64,000 nt of DNA, taken from Baylisascaris procyonis (lineage: Eukaryota > Nematoda > Chromadorea > Rhabditida > Ascarididae). The stretch covers positions 5,371,501-5,435,500 of the forward strand of contig JAZARR010000172.1 of assembly GCA_037389465.1 (NCBI GenBank), written 5' to 3'. Each line of letters starts with the position of its first letter. Within the stretch, counting starts at the first letter, position 1. The notes under the pieces were generated by a model. The model was not told the DNA's origin, made no database searches, and saw only the letters and a list, made by a program, of their open reading frames with translations. A program made the position numbers and the translations under genes. This document shows positions 1 to 10,232 of the stretch, one piece after another.

Positions 1-1546
1 TCAAGTGTTGTTCATAAATACGCAAGAGTTTTAATGACAAGCATAATTCGAATAAGACCAAGGCAAATGCAACTAGGACAACATATACCGCAGTGGGTAA
101 GGATCAACTGTGTGCCCTTTACTCTGCGTTTTCATTAAAACGTTATCGGATATTTGAAGTGAGTAGAGGGAAGAAATGAGCGGGAGTCGTGAGGATTGTA
201 GGAGTCGTTGATTGCTAATTCTAAGTGGCCATTCTGATTCACTTGGTAGGAGAAGGGATTTAAGATTTAAAATTATTTTAAAAAAATAGGAGCGTGTTAG
301 AAGATGTCAATGTGATGTCGCGACTATTAGCATAATACACATAATAATGCTTTCTTTGTTTAACTTGATTGAGTCAATCCATCGTACTAATCTATAAAAC
401 ATCGCTTTTCTTTAGCTGTACCGCTTCAAAACCACCATAGGAATAGTTGGACGTATACACTAATGACTTTACTATTATTACGCGTTGCAAATGTGAATTT
501 AAATAAGCGCATAATAAACCTTGTCTCATTTCATCATTGTGGATTCAATAAGACACTTCTTTTGCATTTTCCTAGTAAAAAATCGTAACTTCAGGAAAAA
601 CTTCCCACTCTGCATACCTGAAACCTTTTTTGCCTCCATTTCAGAAATCCTTTCCCTGTTCAACATGGTTTTGTAACCCCATCCCTACGTCAGGCCTTCT
701 CTTATAGCTGGCATATTAATAGCGTTCGGCGCCTCAATAGTTGCATTGCATATTGTATTTTCTTAATTTAGCACGATTTTCGTTCAGCATTACAATGAGA
801 GCATTGTATATCGAAACCAATTCCAGTATAGCGATTGCTTATTTGAGATGAGGCATGTTAATGCTGAAGCTTTAAACTTAAATGCACCTTCTCCCGGCTT
901 AGAACGTACCATACTGTAAAGACAAGGGAAGAGTCAAAAAGGGCTGGTTTTGAAGTATTTTTATTTGAATCGCTTTTCCGATTGCTCTTTTTCGCAAGAC
1001 AGTCCATAGTGCAAGGGGGCACGACTAGTGAACTATATCAGTTGAGACGTGGAAAAGCAAATGCATCACTAGCATTGGCAACACGACTCGTTGTTCCTAA
1101 GAAAAGAAATGGAATATGGATAAAAGGAATTTAAAAATCAATCTTCCCTCTCCCTCTCCTTTAGAGGGTAATCATCGAAAGGTTTTGCTTTAAAAAAAGC
1201 ATACAGATATCATTTGCAAATAGTCCTTCACTAGAAGGAAATGGGGCTAAGTTTAATTGTTGCAACCTTGAAAAACCAGTGAAAATGAACGGAGAAGAGA
1301 TTTTTGAGGTCATTGTTATTTTCAAGAAGTGTTGAATTTTACTCGTTGCAAATAGTTTTTCTTTTTCATCTTTATTTGTAAAGGTTCCTCAAAATTCTAT
1401 CTTTGCTTTTTCTATCTATTTTTAATCGTTTTTATCCTTCATAAGTTCTCAGCATTTGTGAATGTCATTCCTTTCATTCGTCCTATGCGATGCTTTTATT
1501 GCGTGAAAACTTTTGCAACCCTATCTTTAAATGCGATAAAATACGA
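1..1546. other. Non-coding part of segment X
   Basis: AT-rich sequence without a convincing gene. The same holds for 21965-23508 and 43970-45526. A start-less frame at about 870-1131 was examined and not accepted. Copy 3 has a cluster of substitutions at 44215-44313. Confidence 0.6.
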
Positions 1547-1706
1547 GTGATTCTGTTATAGTTCTCTTTTTTTTTTTATTTTTCTTTTCAGAAAGTATAA
1601 AAGTTGAAGTGAGATTAGATGAAATTATAATATCTAACTCCTCCATTTCTCTGTTATTTCCTTGCCTTTAGGTTCATCTGTATGAGGAGAACTATAACAG
1701 AATCAC
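1547..1706. mobile_element. 160 bp element with 20 bp perfect terminal inverted repeats (MITE-like), copy 1
   Basis: The bases at 1547-1566 are the exact reverse complement of gagaactataacagaatcac at 1687-1706. The interior is AT-rich, begins with a T-run and has no coding frame. Short length, long perfect termini and no coding capacity are typical of non-autonomous DNA transposons. No clear target-site duplication is visible (left flank ends acga, right flank starts gctt), so it could equally be a hairpin of other origin. Confidence 0.5.
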
Positions 1707-2150
1707 GCTTGCAATCTTGATTTAAAAAGTTCTCCTAATTAGTCATTTACGTTATATGCTCAGCATTCTTGCATTAACGTGTTGATTGAGTAATGGTATA
1801 GAAATTGGTATGATAAGCGCTTTTGCATTCCACTCTTCTGAGCAAAAAGTTTTACAAATCGCCAACAAATTATACTTATGCAAAATAATACCTCCATATC
1901 CCACTGTTCGCATAAGTCAGCTGCGGAATAAAAAGAAATTATTTCTTTTACTACTCGGTTTATGTAAAATGAAAAACCAAGCTTTAGCAAATCTTTGCAG
2001 CTCTTCTCCACCTTTAAATATCTCTACGTTCTTTTGCGGTTGATAAATGAAAGACGTAGTAGTGGTCATACTGAAGAGCAAACTACACCCACCACACTTC
2101 ATAGCCATTAGTCAGCGGCCACTTAATTGAAATTTTCGAGCAGATAAACT

Positions 2151-2299
2151 GCATGCGCATTTGTACGCATACGCTTACACATACGAGAGCATACACGCAC
2201 ATGCCTAACACACGCAGGCAGACACGCATACACATATAAGCATATGCGCGCATACACTAGGCACACATACACACATACAAATATGTGCACATGCACACC
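2151..2299. repeat. CA/TG-rich alternating tract, copy 1
   Basis: About 150 bp dominated by ACAC, CATAC, GCATG and CGCAC motifs, that is, imperfect alternating purine-pyrimidine steps of a decayed (CA)n microsatellite. Such runs can favour Z-DNA. No coding frame. Confidence 0.7.
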
Positions 2300-3150
2300 T
2301 CTAATTGATATTCATTAGATATGACGCAGTATTAATGAATTTTTAGCAACAAATTTGCAAAAGTCTGCAAAAAAAGAGAATCGGATGCGCAATTTGAAAT
2401 GCATTTGTTGAGGTTTTATTATGCTTTAAAATATTAGAACTGCTTGCCTAAGTCTGCCTTCTATGCTTTGTATGAATTTTTTTATCAAGTTTTCTCTATC
2501 ATTTTATAATTTATGCGCAAACATTATATATTAAGCATAGAAACCGCGCATATTGATTGAATGCTGAAAAAAGCATTCAACAAAATCAAAGAAATTCAAT
2601 GAAATTCACATATTGGTCGTTCTTGATGAAAGCAGTAATTCGGCGTTAGGATGCAGTATTTGCGCAGAGAAAAAAAAACCATTCGATGCCAATTTCACTA
2701 AACGGATTTCCGATCGAAATAGACTTCCACTTTTTCATGAAACGAGCGACGCTTGCTTCCTATCGCATCATTTCGTAAATATAAGCACAACGCTGCGCTT
2801 TTGCTTATCTTCTTTCACATTTTACTCGATAGTTAATAGTAAAAGTAGTGTAAAAGAGTTGTAAGAAAAATACAGATAGAACTCATTTAGCCTCTCATTG
2901 CTAACGAGGAGCAAGGGAACGGAGGGGGTTCAGGATGTTCCTCATTTTTTTCAAAGAGAAGGCGCATAATCTGAAATGCGAATATGACAAGTGGAATGAC
3001 ATGACTTTCATAGGCGATCAATCTACAAAAATACTTTGCAATAGGTGATACGTCGCAAAGTGCTTTTCTTTTAAGAATAAGTGATTAGTGAGCTTCAGAA
3101 TACTTTCATTTGACGAGCGAAGGGGATGGGAAGAAATAGTGTACTACTGA

Positions 3151-3196
3151 GGGGGGGGGGGTAGGAAGGAGGAGGGAGGGTAGGGAGGAGGAGAGT
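3151..3196 (+). repeat. G-rich tract with G-quadruplex potential, copy 1
   Basis: A run of eleven G followed by several GGAGG and GGGAGGG groups on the plus strand, giving four or more G-runs within 46 bp. The run length differs in copy 3. No gene is involved. Confidence 0.65.
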
Positions 3197-5191
3197 AGAC
3201 TTTTTGGTTGCGAGGAAGAAAATTGACCCTTCCACCTATCGTATTGGAGAAAGTGGTACGATTGAGTAACAGGAGGGTGGTCTCATTCAAACAACTGAAT
3301 GCGATGTGATTTCGTGCTGAACGAAATTTCCTTAATGTTTGTTTCTTCATCAAAACGGTATATCGTAGTATATCTCTTTTAGTTTATCTATTCAATCTCT
3401 TCCTGATGTTGATATCCTTTAATTCTTTAAAGTGTAGCAAATTTTGATGATAAAGCGTCGAATAGAAATTCTCGGCAATTGACGTCATTCTTTGAATATT
3501 ATTTGATAAATTTATGAAAACAAAAATTTAACACTCATTTAATTATTTACGATGATGAGAAAAGGACGATATTGATTTTGACTCAAAAGCGCGAAAGCAA
3601 AAAAGAAAAAGAAGAGATGAGTAGCCGTTGTTGGCATTTAGTGTGCCGACTCAGCTTTTTTCCCGATTGCAATAGCATAGACTTACAATATTAAGTTTTT
3701 CAAATTATAGATGCAATTGTTTATCATTATTTAATTCGAGAAAGTTTGTTCTTGCAAGATGCAATATTGCGACGCCATTTTTGTATGTATTGGAATGTCT
3801 ATCCGTTTAATAGTTTCAAAGTGCTAATTGTTGGCGCTATTGCTAGGATGTTTTACCGATTTTTATAAATCGTTTGATGATTTACTTTGATTCATCAGAT
3901 CTAAATAAAAGCACAAATATTTAAAGCTGTCCAAGAGTTTGCATTTATTTTGCAACCGGTTAGACTTATGTTTTTTATATTTTACGAGATCACTATGCAA
4001 AAAAGATAGGTTGTTTTCTAGCCGATTCGCATGGGCGATCGAATCTAAAAGAAAAGTAGGACTGAATAATTCAGCACTCTTGCTTAACGTTCCAATTCAT
4101 CTGCGGCGCTCCGCCACTTTTTTTTTAAATGATATTTTTGTTTTTCAACGCAATCAAAGGTACTTCTCATAGTTTGTATCTCGAAATCGATGTCTAGAGC
4201 GTCGTAATAAGTCATAGCAGCTTCAATTCTTTAAATTTCTGATTTATGCTTTATAAGAATTGGCTGAATCCTTACATATTACATTACGACTTGCTTTAAA
4301 TAGTATTTGTTTGTATATCACCTTATTTAGTAAATGTGACAGTGATGGGGTATAATCGCTCAAAGTGATTTAGCTGCATTAGCTGTGATGCAGGAAATGC
4401 TGCGTTATTGTGGAAGTAATCTATTCGTCATAAAACTTCAGTTGCTTTGATTTCAGTTAAGCTAACAGCTTTATGACACTTCATTTTGGAGCTCTATATC
4501 TCACTTCATCGATGCAGTTTAAAATGTTAAATGTGAGCATTTTGCACTTTAAAATGCTAAATGTCAAAAATTTTGCAAGCTGTTGAGTGGCATTAATATC
4601 CTTCAACAAGCTATAACGTTTTAAACATCAGAAATACTTCAAATATCTCTCAAACTGTAATGCTGTTTATCAGAGAGTGCTTTTGAACCTCGAAATCGCT
4701 AACCTTTTCCTCGTTAGTTATAACAGAATATGACCAGCCGACCAGCTTCGTCTAGTGCATATCTCGTCCAGTGGTTGATTTAACTCTAAAAAAGTTAACG
4801 GTAGATGGTGAAGAATTTAGTCTTTCAATAGTGAAACCATTAATCGGTCAGTGGCAAATATTTCACTACGGAAAATGTGACTGTCAGACCAGCTGAACCG
4901 GTTGAATGTTACAGGTTTGCAACAAATTTTGTGTAATAATACCGGTATATGTCCATCCATGCGTTCATACCTGTCGGATTGTCTACCGATTGCTTCTTAA
5001 TTGCTTTGCCAACCGGATTCATATTTTTAATGAGCTTCATCTAGCATCATATGTTACTTATAGACGTCATTATTTCTGTTGGAACCTTTAGATTGATATT
5101 CATTCCTCAAAAAATAGCAAAAAATAATAATAATAAATTTAAATATTTTATAGAACGTCAGCCTAGATGCGCCATATTCAGTTACTGCTTG

Positions 5192-5350
5192 TCATCTTTT
5201 GAGTTTGTCAATCAGTTTGTCTAAGGCCCGTACCATCCGTTGTTTGCCTCCCTTTGTGGCAGTTTGATGTAGCAAACGGTGTAAGTGAGTACCGGCCAAG
5301 AGTGCGACTGTGAAGTGTAGATGAGCTTCGATGACTAGTGGAAAAAACAT
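5192..5350 (-). CDS. Candidate small ORF or terminal exon, 52 aa (X copy 1)
   Basis: A minus-strand frame in a GC-richer island, from an ATG (5348-5350) to TGA (5192-5194), with an in-frame stop three codons before the ATG. Composition is protein-like: a hydrophobic start with HFTVALLAGTHLH, then a basic C-terminus ending LDKLIDKLKR. A plausible acceptor (ttttttccactag) lies just after the ATG on this strand, so it may instead be a last exon starting near 5340. Across the three array copies the only difference is one synonymous change at a valine codon (copy 1 against copies 2 and 3). That fits constraint but is weak at this divergence. Family not recognised; a pseudogene piece is possible. 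Confidence 0.35.
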   Translation of the reverse strand: MFFPLVIEAHLHFTVALLAGTHLHRLLHQTATKGGKQRMVRALDKLIDKLKR

Positions 5351-5376
5351 GGGAGGCGGCTAGCTCGTATTTACGC

Positions 5377-5499
5377 TTACGCTTGAGGGCAATTGTCTAG
5401 CAAGAACGTTTCAAAAAAAGCTCGCCTCTTCGCATAGATTCGTTCGCTTTGAGCTCGAGCCACGTTGCACAACCATCGCCTAGCATTTACTTGCACAGC
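5377..5499 (-). pseudogene. Exon-like minus-strand frame upstream of the 52 aa ORF
   Basis: Forty open codons with basic, protein-like content, including WLCNVARAQSERIYAKRRAF. A possible GTAAGC donor near the end would give a 46 nt intron to the ctag acceptor, but the phase of that splice does not match the frame at 5192-5350. In copy 3 one A is lost from the A-run at 49369-49374, which breaks the frame. Probably a decaying exon of the same former gene. Copy 2 equivalent: 26927-27049. Confidence 0.25.
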
Positions 5500-5638
5500 T
5501 TATCGTCATTAACGTTTGCGCGTCTGATGCACCACGTGTGAGATGAAATGCATCGATATGCTACTTCCGTAACTGTTTTTTTCACGCTTAATGTGAGCGA
5601 AAATTTCCATAGTAGCAAAAAAAAAGAATTCATTAAGT

Positions 5639-5666
5639 GGAATCGAGTTATCGATGACTCGATTCC
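5639..5666. repeat. Near-perfect 28 bp palindrome, copy 1
   Basis: Arms ggaatcgagt and actcgattcc flank a centre that is itself palindromic (atcgat); only one base pair of the whole is mismatched. It could form a hairpin or be a dimer-binding site. Function unknown. Confidence 0.7.
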
Positions 5667-6135
5667 TTAATTGACTCATTGAATATTTTGCATTCCCACA
5701 AACTTGGGCGATTTTGGCGCATATTTTCACCATCTTTTTTCAGTTTTTTTTTTAAACTTCAAACGAACTATCCATTCAAAAAACTGTTGTTTTAATTTGA
5801 ATCATTTATGTTCTTCATTTTTATTTATTACTAGTAATTTTAAATGTATATCGTTATCATCCCGTATGGCAGTAATTTAAGTAGATATTTGATATGCGAA
5901 ACTTCTTCGTCTATTTCCAAGTCTTTATTTAATTGTTGTTTCAACAGCGACCACAATAAGGAACGGATTTAGCGATGAGCTTATCTAGTTTTTGTTCCTA
6001 GGTTGAACATTAAATTTGTTTTTTTTTTTTTCAAATAAGATTTCAGGTTGAATTATACGGCAAATGTCAGCATTAAGAAAGAGTTTTTCGCTTGTGCAGC
6101 GTCTATATTACTCTTTTTTATCTCTGGTGTTTTTT

Positions 6136-6621
6136 TAGGAATTTTATCGGTGTATTTTTGCGAATAACTACTTCGCTTCACCCTTAGTTCCTAGTGGTAT
6201 CCTTCAAGAAAGTATCCCGAATCCTGTTTTGCTCGTCGTATAAATTGACAGTGTTTTTGCTAACATCCTGAGTTGTGTCAGGCTATTTGCTGACGATATT
6301 AAAGTTGTTCTGTTCAATACGATATGATCCTGTCTAGGACTTTGATACATCCGCTAATTCACCGAAACTGTGGCAGTTAAACGTTCTCCGACGAAAAATG
6401 TCATGTGGTGCATATCAACTTCCAATGTGAACGTTTTGTCAAGCTACTGAGTGATGTTCTTTCTAGTACAGAGGATGTTTATGACCTTGGTGTCATAATT
6501 GCGCCTCAACTTTACCGGAAGTTGCAATGTTCCACTGTCAATGAAAAATTGTCGAAAACTGCCAATTATAGTATTCGCGCTTTGCATCATTTATTGAGCA
6601 GCATTATCGAAAGGTTTTCAT
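6136..6621 (+). mobile_element. LINE reverse transcriptase fragment truncated at the array junction (copy 1)
   Basis: Translation in shifting plus frames follows the order of a jockey/CR1-type LINE reverse transcriptase. First comes NYFASPLVPSG, then a degenerate PQGS-like segment and the catalytic box LFADDIKVV. Next is WQLNV, then a KCHVVH-like step, YDLGVIIAPQL (the usual DLGV motif) and an alanine-rich helix. Stops and frameshifts make it non-functional. The frame is cut at 6621, where segment Y begins; the missing part is present in the third copy. Confidence 0.8.
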
Positions 6622-6963
6622 TTTCATTTTCGTTTTCACATGAATTTACACCACCTTTGCCGGCGTTTAACCATACACATAACATTTACCTGTTATTTCT
6701 TTATGCGCTCTTTTATGAAATTGGAGAGCAAAAGGAAAGGAAAATCGGAGGTTCTTTCTGCTGATTTTGGCTGGTTCATTTCAAAAAGGCTTACCTTCTG
6801 TCCACTAAATATTTCATATTGAAGCTTTCCAGGTAATTACTTAATGCATTTTCATGGCGTGCATCATATTCTCTATGAATGTGTTTGCATACGAATGGTT
6901 GTTAGATCAATAGTGCCCTCTAAGCCTGTAATCGAAGTGAAAATTGAAAATAAGTGATTTAAG

Positions 6964-8104
6964 GTGCCGACAAAGTGGACCCTCAACAGACCAATACCCG
7001 ATGGTGTGCAATGGAAAGCAATCCGGTTATGCACCGATTCCCACCGAGATGTCACCTCAAATGGTTCATCATGATCCACATCATGTGGCGCAACCGGTTG
7101 GCGGTCCTTTCCTCCAAACACGCGTCAACCACCTCAATGGTTATCAACCGATCAAGGGCGCCGTTATACCGAATACGAATGGCGTCAAAAATGGAAATGC
7201 AGTCTCGAATGGAAGAAAAAAGAGTTTAAAGAGTGGTATGTGTAAAAATTGTTGTTCCGCTACTCACATGTATAAATCTAACTTAATCACGTATATACGT
7301 TCGTGTTCAGTTACACACCTCTCCTTCGAAAATTCCCATAGAATGGCCAAGTGCTGAAGCAAGAAGTCGACCTGTCAAGTTTCCACCACATTTTGCATTA
7401 ATTAATTAATTAATTAATTAATTAATTAATTTTTTGAAGTGTTCGGGGAAGTGAAGAGAAGTATAGCTGAAGTGCGTCATCTATGCAGACCATAAAAAAT
7501 CGACGAGTTCGAATAAGTTTTCAGATGAAATTTTTGTTCTAATAGGCTGTCTCGAAGCATTTACCAGTTATGGCCCAATTATTTAGCACTAGAAGTAAGT
7601 GAAATTTTGAGTTTGGGAATGTTGTGGTGATTGGATTGGATATTTTTAAATGCTTTCAAATGCCATAATATTACAGCAATGTTTCAGTCTTTTCACATTT
7701 CTCTTCTTATAGAATTTGCATAATTTGATTCCCAAAAAAGAGGAAGAGGTGTATCGTTTATTGCTCATGTATGTTATATATGTTTAGATTTACTTAGTAA
7801 CCACTTATTCAGTTGTAATTCATACCTCTAATGAAACAGCATTCTTAGTACGTTGGGAGGATGAATTAAATTCGGAAACGAGGCATCAAATTTGCTACTC
7901 ATATCAGATTCTGTGCTATGAACCACCGGTCTCAATAATTGCACACACATTGGAATCATCTTTATCTCATCCATTGACTGCGTTAATAGACAGAGTTAAG
8001 GAAGGAGGGGGCGTAAGAACGAATAGTGAAAGGCAGTAACTTAGCCACCTCCAGTCATAGTGCCCGCAATCGGCCCAAAGCCACAAATTTGCACCATAAG
8101 GTAG
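6964..8104 (+). pseudogene. Five-exon candidate gene, 5'-truncated, frameshifted copy (Y copy 1)
   Basis: Exons read as 6964-7235, 7546-7594, 7713-7748, 7788-8012 and 8045-8104 (stop TAG). The first encodes a Pro/Asn/His-rich stretch (GYAPIPTEMSPQMVHHDPHH). The fourth contains TAFLVRWEDEL and a YSYQILCYEPP step that loosely recalls a fibronectin type III strand pattern. Compared with the copy at 28513 one G is missing from a purine run near 7216, so the end of exon 1 shifts and no longer joins exon 2 in frame. Only 340 bp separate exon 1 from the array junction, so upstream exons are probably lost. Product not recognised. If the last intron is not real, the frame stops at 8037-8039. Confidence 0.45.
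7397..7431. repeat. (ATTA)n microsatellite
   Basis: About eight tandem ATTA units in the first intron of the candidate gene. The array copy at 28947-28974 is shorter by about two units. Confidence 0.85.
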
Positions 8105-8342
8105 TCTCTAATTTTACTAAGTACAAAGCAGCAGTCACTATATACATAAGTATAATTTAGGTAGTTAGGCTAACGTTCATATTGGCTCTTATTCTTTTGA
8201 TTTTATATATTTTTATAAGTTTGAATTTATGAAACGCATTATGAATGATTTTCAAGTTGTAATTTATGTATTCGTATTTGTATTTATTTATCTGTTGTTT
8301 ATCCATGGACTTCTTTCAAGTTAGGAACCTGCTTAAGTTAGA

Positions 8343-8624
8343 GATGCGAACATTGATTGCCTAAAAAAATTTTGGAAATTTGTCATATTGGATATTTGCC
8401 AGAAAAATCTCACGTTATTTGATTCATATGAGAATAGACCTTTTTCAGGCGAATTAGATTGGGTTAGGTAAAATACGAAAGATGTCCTTCGCCATATTTT
8501 GTTATTTCTTTCTGAACTAATGGGACTAACTTGTCAGGTAAGCGGAATCAAGAAAGTGTATATCGTGCCAACTTACCTGGCGCGCTTTCCCACTTCTTTC
8601 GTCTTTGCAGGGGTTGACGCTTAG
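8343..8624 (+). pseudogene. Decayed coding frame with one internal TAA (Y copy 1)
   Basis: One plus frame stays open for 93 codons except for TAA at 8469-8471, then stops at TAG 8622-8624. Content is protein-like: CLKKFWKFVILD, FDSYENRPFSGELDWV, and after the stop LLFLSELMGLTCQVSGIKK. The FW..., YEN, LDWV order faintly resembles the linker region of BEL/Pao retroelement polyproteins, which I cannot confirm. The frame may be several exons: a TTTTTCAG, an AG|GTAAGC and a CTTTGCAG site fall inside it. Comparison with copy 2 shows five replacements and no silent change, so it is not under constraint as read. Confidence 0.35.
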
Positions 8625-9461
8625 AGCAGTGCCATTTCGAAACAAATTTCCTCATATACAAGACAGGCTTTGCTTTGATTACTCAGTAATGATCCCCCTT
8701 CCCTCCCACCACCATCTTTTATTGTCTGCATCTATGTTCCACTATTATCAAATGCTATCACTCATACTTTTCTGATTCTTTCCTTTGTTCTCCTGCAATT
8801 TTCTTTTTTTTCTCTATATGTGGATCAATTTTCCACACTATGTGTCTATCGTTTATTCGTGTTATATTAAAATGCCGCTATTCCAATATGAAGCAATAAA
8901 AGTTAAACGTTGCTCTTTGTTTGTGGCATGTGAAACGACGACGTGAAAAATAGAAATGGGAAAGCGCACCGGGAGAGATGACAACGATGACACTATATGC
9001 GTTGGTTGCAAATTCAACTAACAGTATGCCGCACAGAGGTTGAAAAAAAGTGAAACGAGTCATTGCGCAGATTTCCCGCAGAAACCTTGTACTTTTGATC
9101 TATAGGTGGGTTTTTTTGGGGGGGGGGGGGGAAGTACCTTCCAACTTTTGTGGTAAATTTAAATCCCTTATTTTTCCCACCACAATCAGAAAAGTGATAT
9201 AAGACGAAACGAATAATATATCATGCCAAATGAGTTTCACCCTCATAGTTTTTTTGTAATTCAAGAGTTGAAGCGTTCGTGTGCTTAGACGCACGCATAA
9301 CGCACGCATATAGACCATTTTTCACGAATGCAGGCAGGAGGCTCACCTGTGGCGGTTTGCAATGATTCGTGAAACTTTGTATTATGGCACATTGTGACAT
9401 TTTAAGCAGAGAAGTGAATCCTAACTTATTCAACAATATGGTTGTTGAATAATCGCCGAAT
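8625..9461. other. Stretch with splice-like sites and no accepted gene
   Basis: After the tttgcag at about 8610 a plus frame stays open for some 50 codons (GLTLRAVPFRNKFPHIQD), and the minus strand has an AG|GTAAGT donor after a basic frame over 8580-8670. The signals conflict, so neither is called. A run of more than ten G follows T-rich sequence at 9118-9131, with copies of different length at 30659. Equivalent stretch: 30169-30997. Confidence 0.4.
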
Positions 9462-9578
9462 ATGGTGAAAAATGAAGGTAATATGGAAATAATCCGGAAG
9501 AAGGCTACTTCTATGATGGTTCTTCTACATGAACAAATGTGGCATCAACAAAGGCAGTTGGATGCGAAGATTGATTTG
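9462..9578 (+). CDS. Candidate first exon, 39 aa (Y copy 1)
   Basis: ATG at 9462 opens a frame that reaches a GTGAGT donor at 9579 in phase 0; an in-frame TAA lies four codons before the ATG. The peptide is charged and helical in character (MEIIRKKATSMMVLLHEQMW then QQRQLDAKIDL), resembling a coiled-coil tail. Without splicing the frame would end seven to eight codons into the intron. Identical in the array copy. Downstream exons not found; family not recognised. Confidence 0.4.
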
Positions 9579-10155
9579 GTGAGTCTCTTACAAACGAAAT
9601 CTTGTTGAGTCGTTCGCCGATGTGCATATTTGATGTTGTATTACTAATAAAGCGCGCAAGTTTAGAGTCGCTGTTTTGAATGAAGAGGAATGATGCCATT
9701 ACTCAATTAATAGCTGTAAGTATTCGAAATCAACCGTCCAAGTGGGTAAAGATTTGCTAACGTAAATTACTGTTCAGATTATCACGGTCAGTTAGTTAGA
9801 GAATACTGAGATACAAATAATGAATGTTGTGTTTATTAACTAGCAAAAAATATAATCTGGTGTAGCTGTTAGGCGCTTGGGGTGTTGTGTTGCTTATTTC
9901 ATGTTCAACATCACGGGCGGCCGATCGCTTTCATCTACGAAAAAGTCTTGTGAAAATGAAGTAAATAGTAAGCAACATCGTTATTGAGGAATAAATATCA
10001 ATTGCTGTTTTCTTAAAAAGTTTTATTGCCTATAAATAATTTTATAACTTATAAATTCTAAATAAATAGATTTCATTGTATTGTTGATACATTTATTATG
10101 TCGAGATGCGTGCCAAGCGATGGGTAGAAGAGCTGATGTGAGGCACGAACGTGGT

Positions 10156-10232
10156 CTATCGACATGAGTTGATCGTTGATCATCGAGACGAGTTGATCGT
10201 TGGACCCATCGAGACGAGTTGATCGTTGGATC
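10156..10232. repeat. Three-unit 25-26 bp tandem repeat
   Basis: Three imperfect units built around gagttgatcgttga, each preceded by an atcga core. No convincing frame passes through it. Confidence 0.75.

Larger units (their letters stand above)
1707..5191. other. Segment X interior without an accepted gene
   Basis: Several overlapping 60-85 codon frames occur (for example minus strand 1760-2108), but differences among the three copies are almost all replacements, so they are not called. A short direct repeat built on ttaaaatg lies near 4486-4561. The corresponding stretches are 23669-26741 and 45675-49151. The CA-rich and G-rich tracts are listed separately. Confidence 0.55.
1..6621. repeat. 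Partial first unit of ~22 kb tandem array (segment X, copy 1)
   Basis: The sequence from position 1 recurs from 21965 and again from 43970 in the same orientation. Position 1 is a window edge, not a repeat boundary. The segment ends at 6621, inside a LINE reverse transcriptase frame, where this copy and copy 2 change to segment Y while copy 3 continues with more LINE. By eye copies 1 and 2 differ by under about one base per hundred over the first 1.7 kb. Contents in order: a 160 bp inverted-repeat element, a CA/TG tract, a G-rich tract, a GC-rich island with minus-strand frames, a palindrome and the LINE fragment. Confidence 0.95.

Noticed and set aside
870..1131. Start-less plus frame with protein-like end (RRGKANASLALATRLVVPKK)
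   Set aside because: No start or splice border. Copy 2 has a one-base loss within it, and copy 3 has a mix of silent and replacement changes.
1760..2108. Two overlapping 60-83 codon minus-strand frames in segment X
   Set aside because: Across three copies nearly all differences are replacements in either frame, and the frames overlap each other.
6405..6764. 119-codon frame as a stand-alone gene
   Set aside because: Its first two thirds are LINE reverse transcriptase and its last third is segment Y sequence fused by the array junction.
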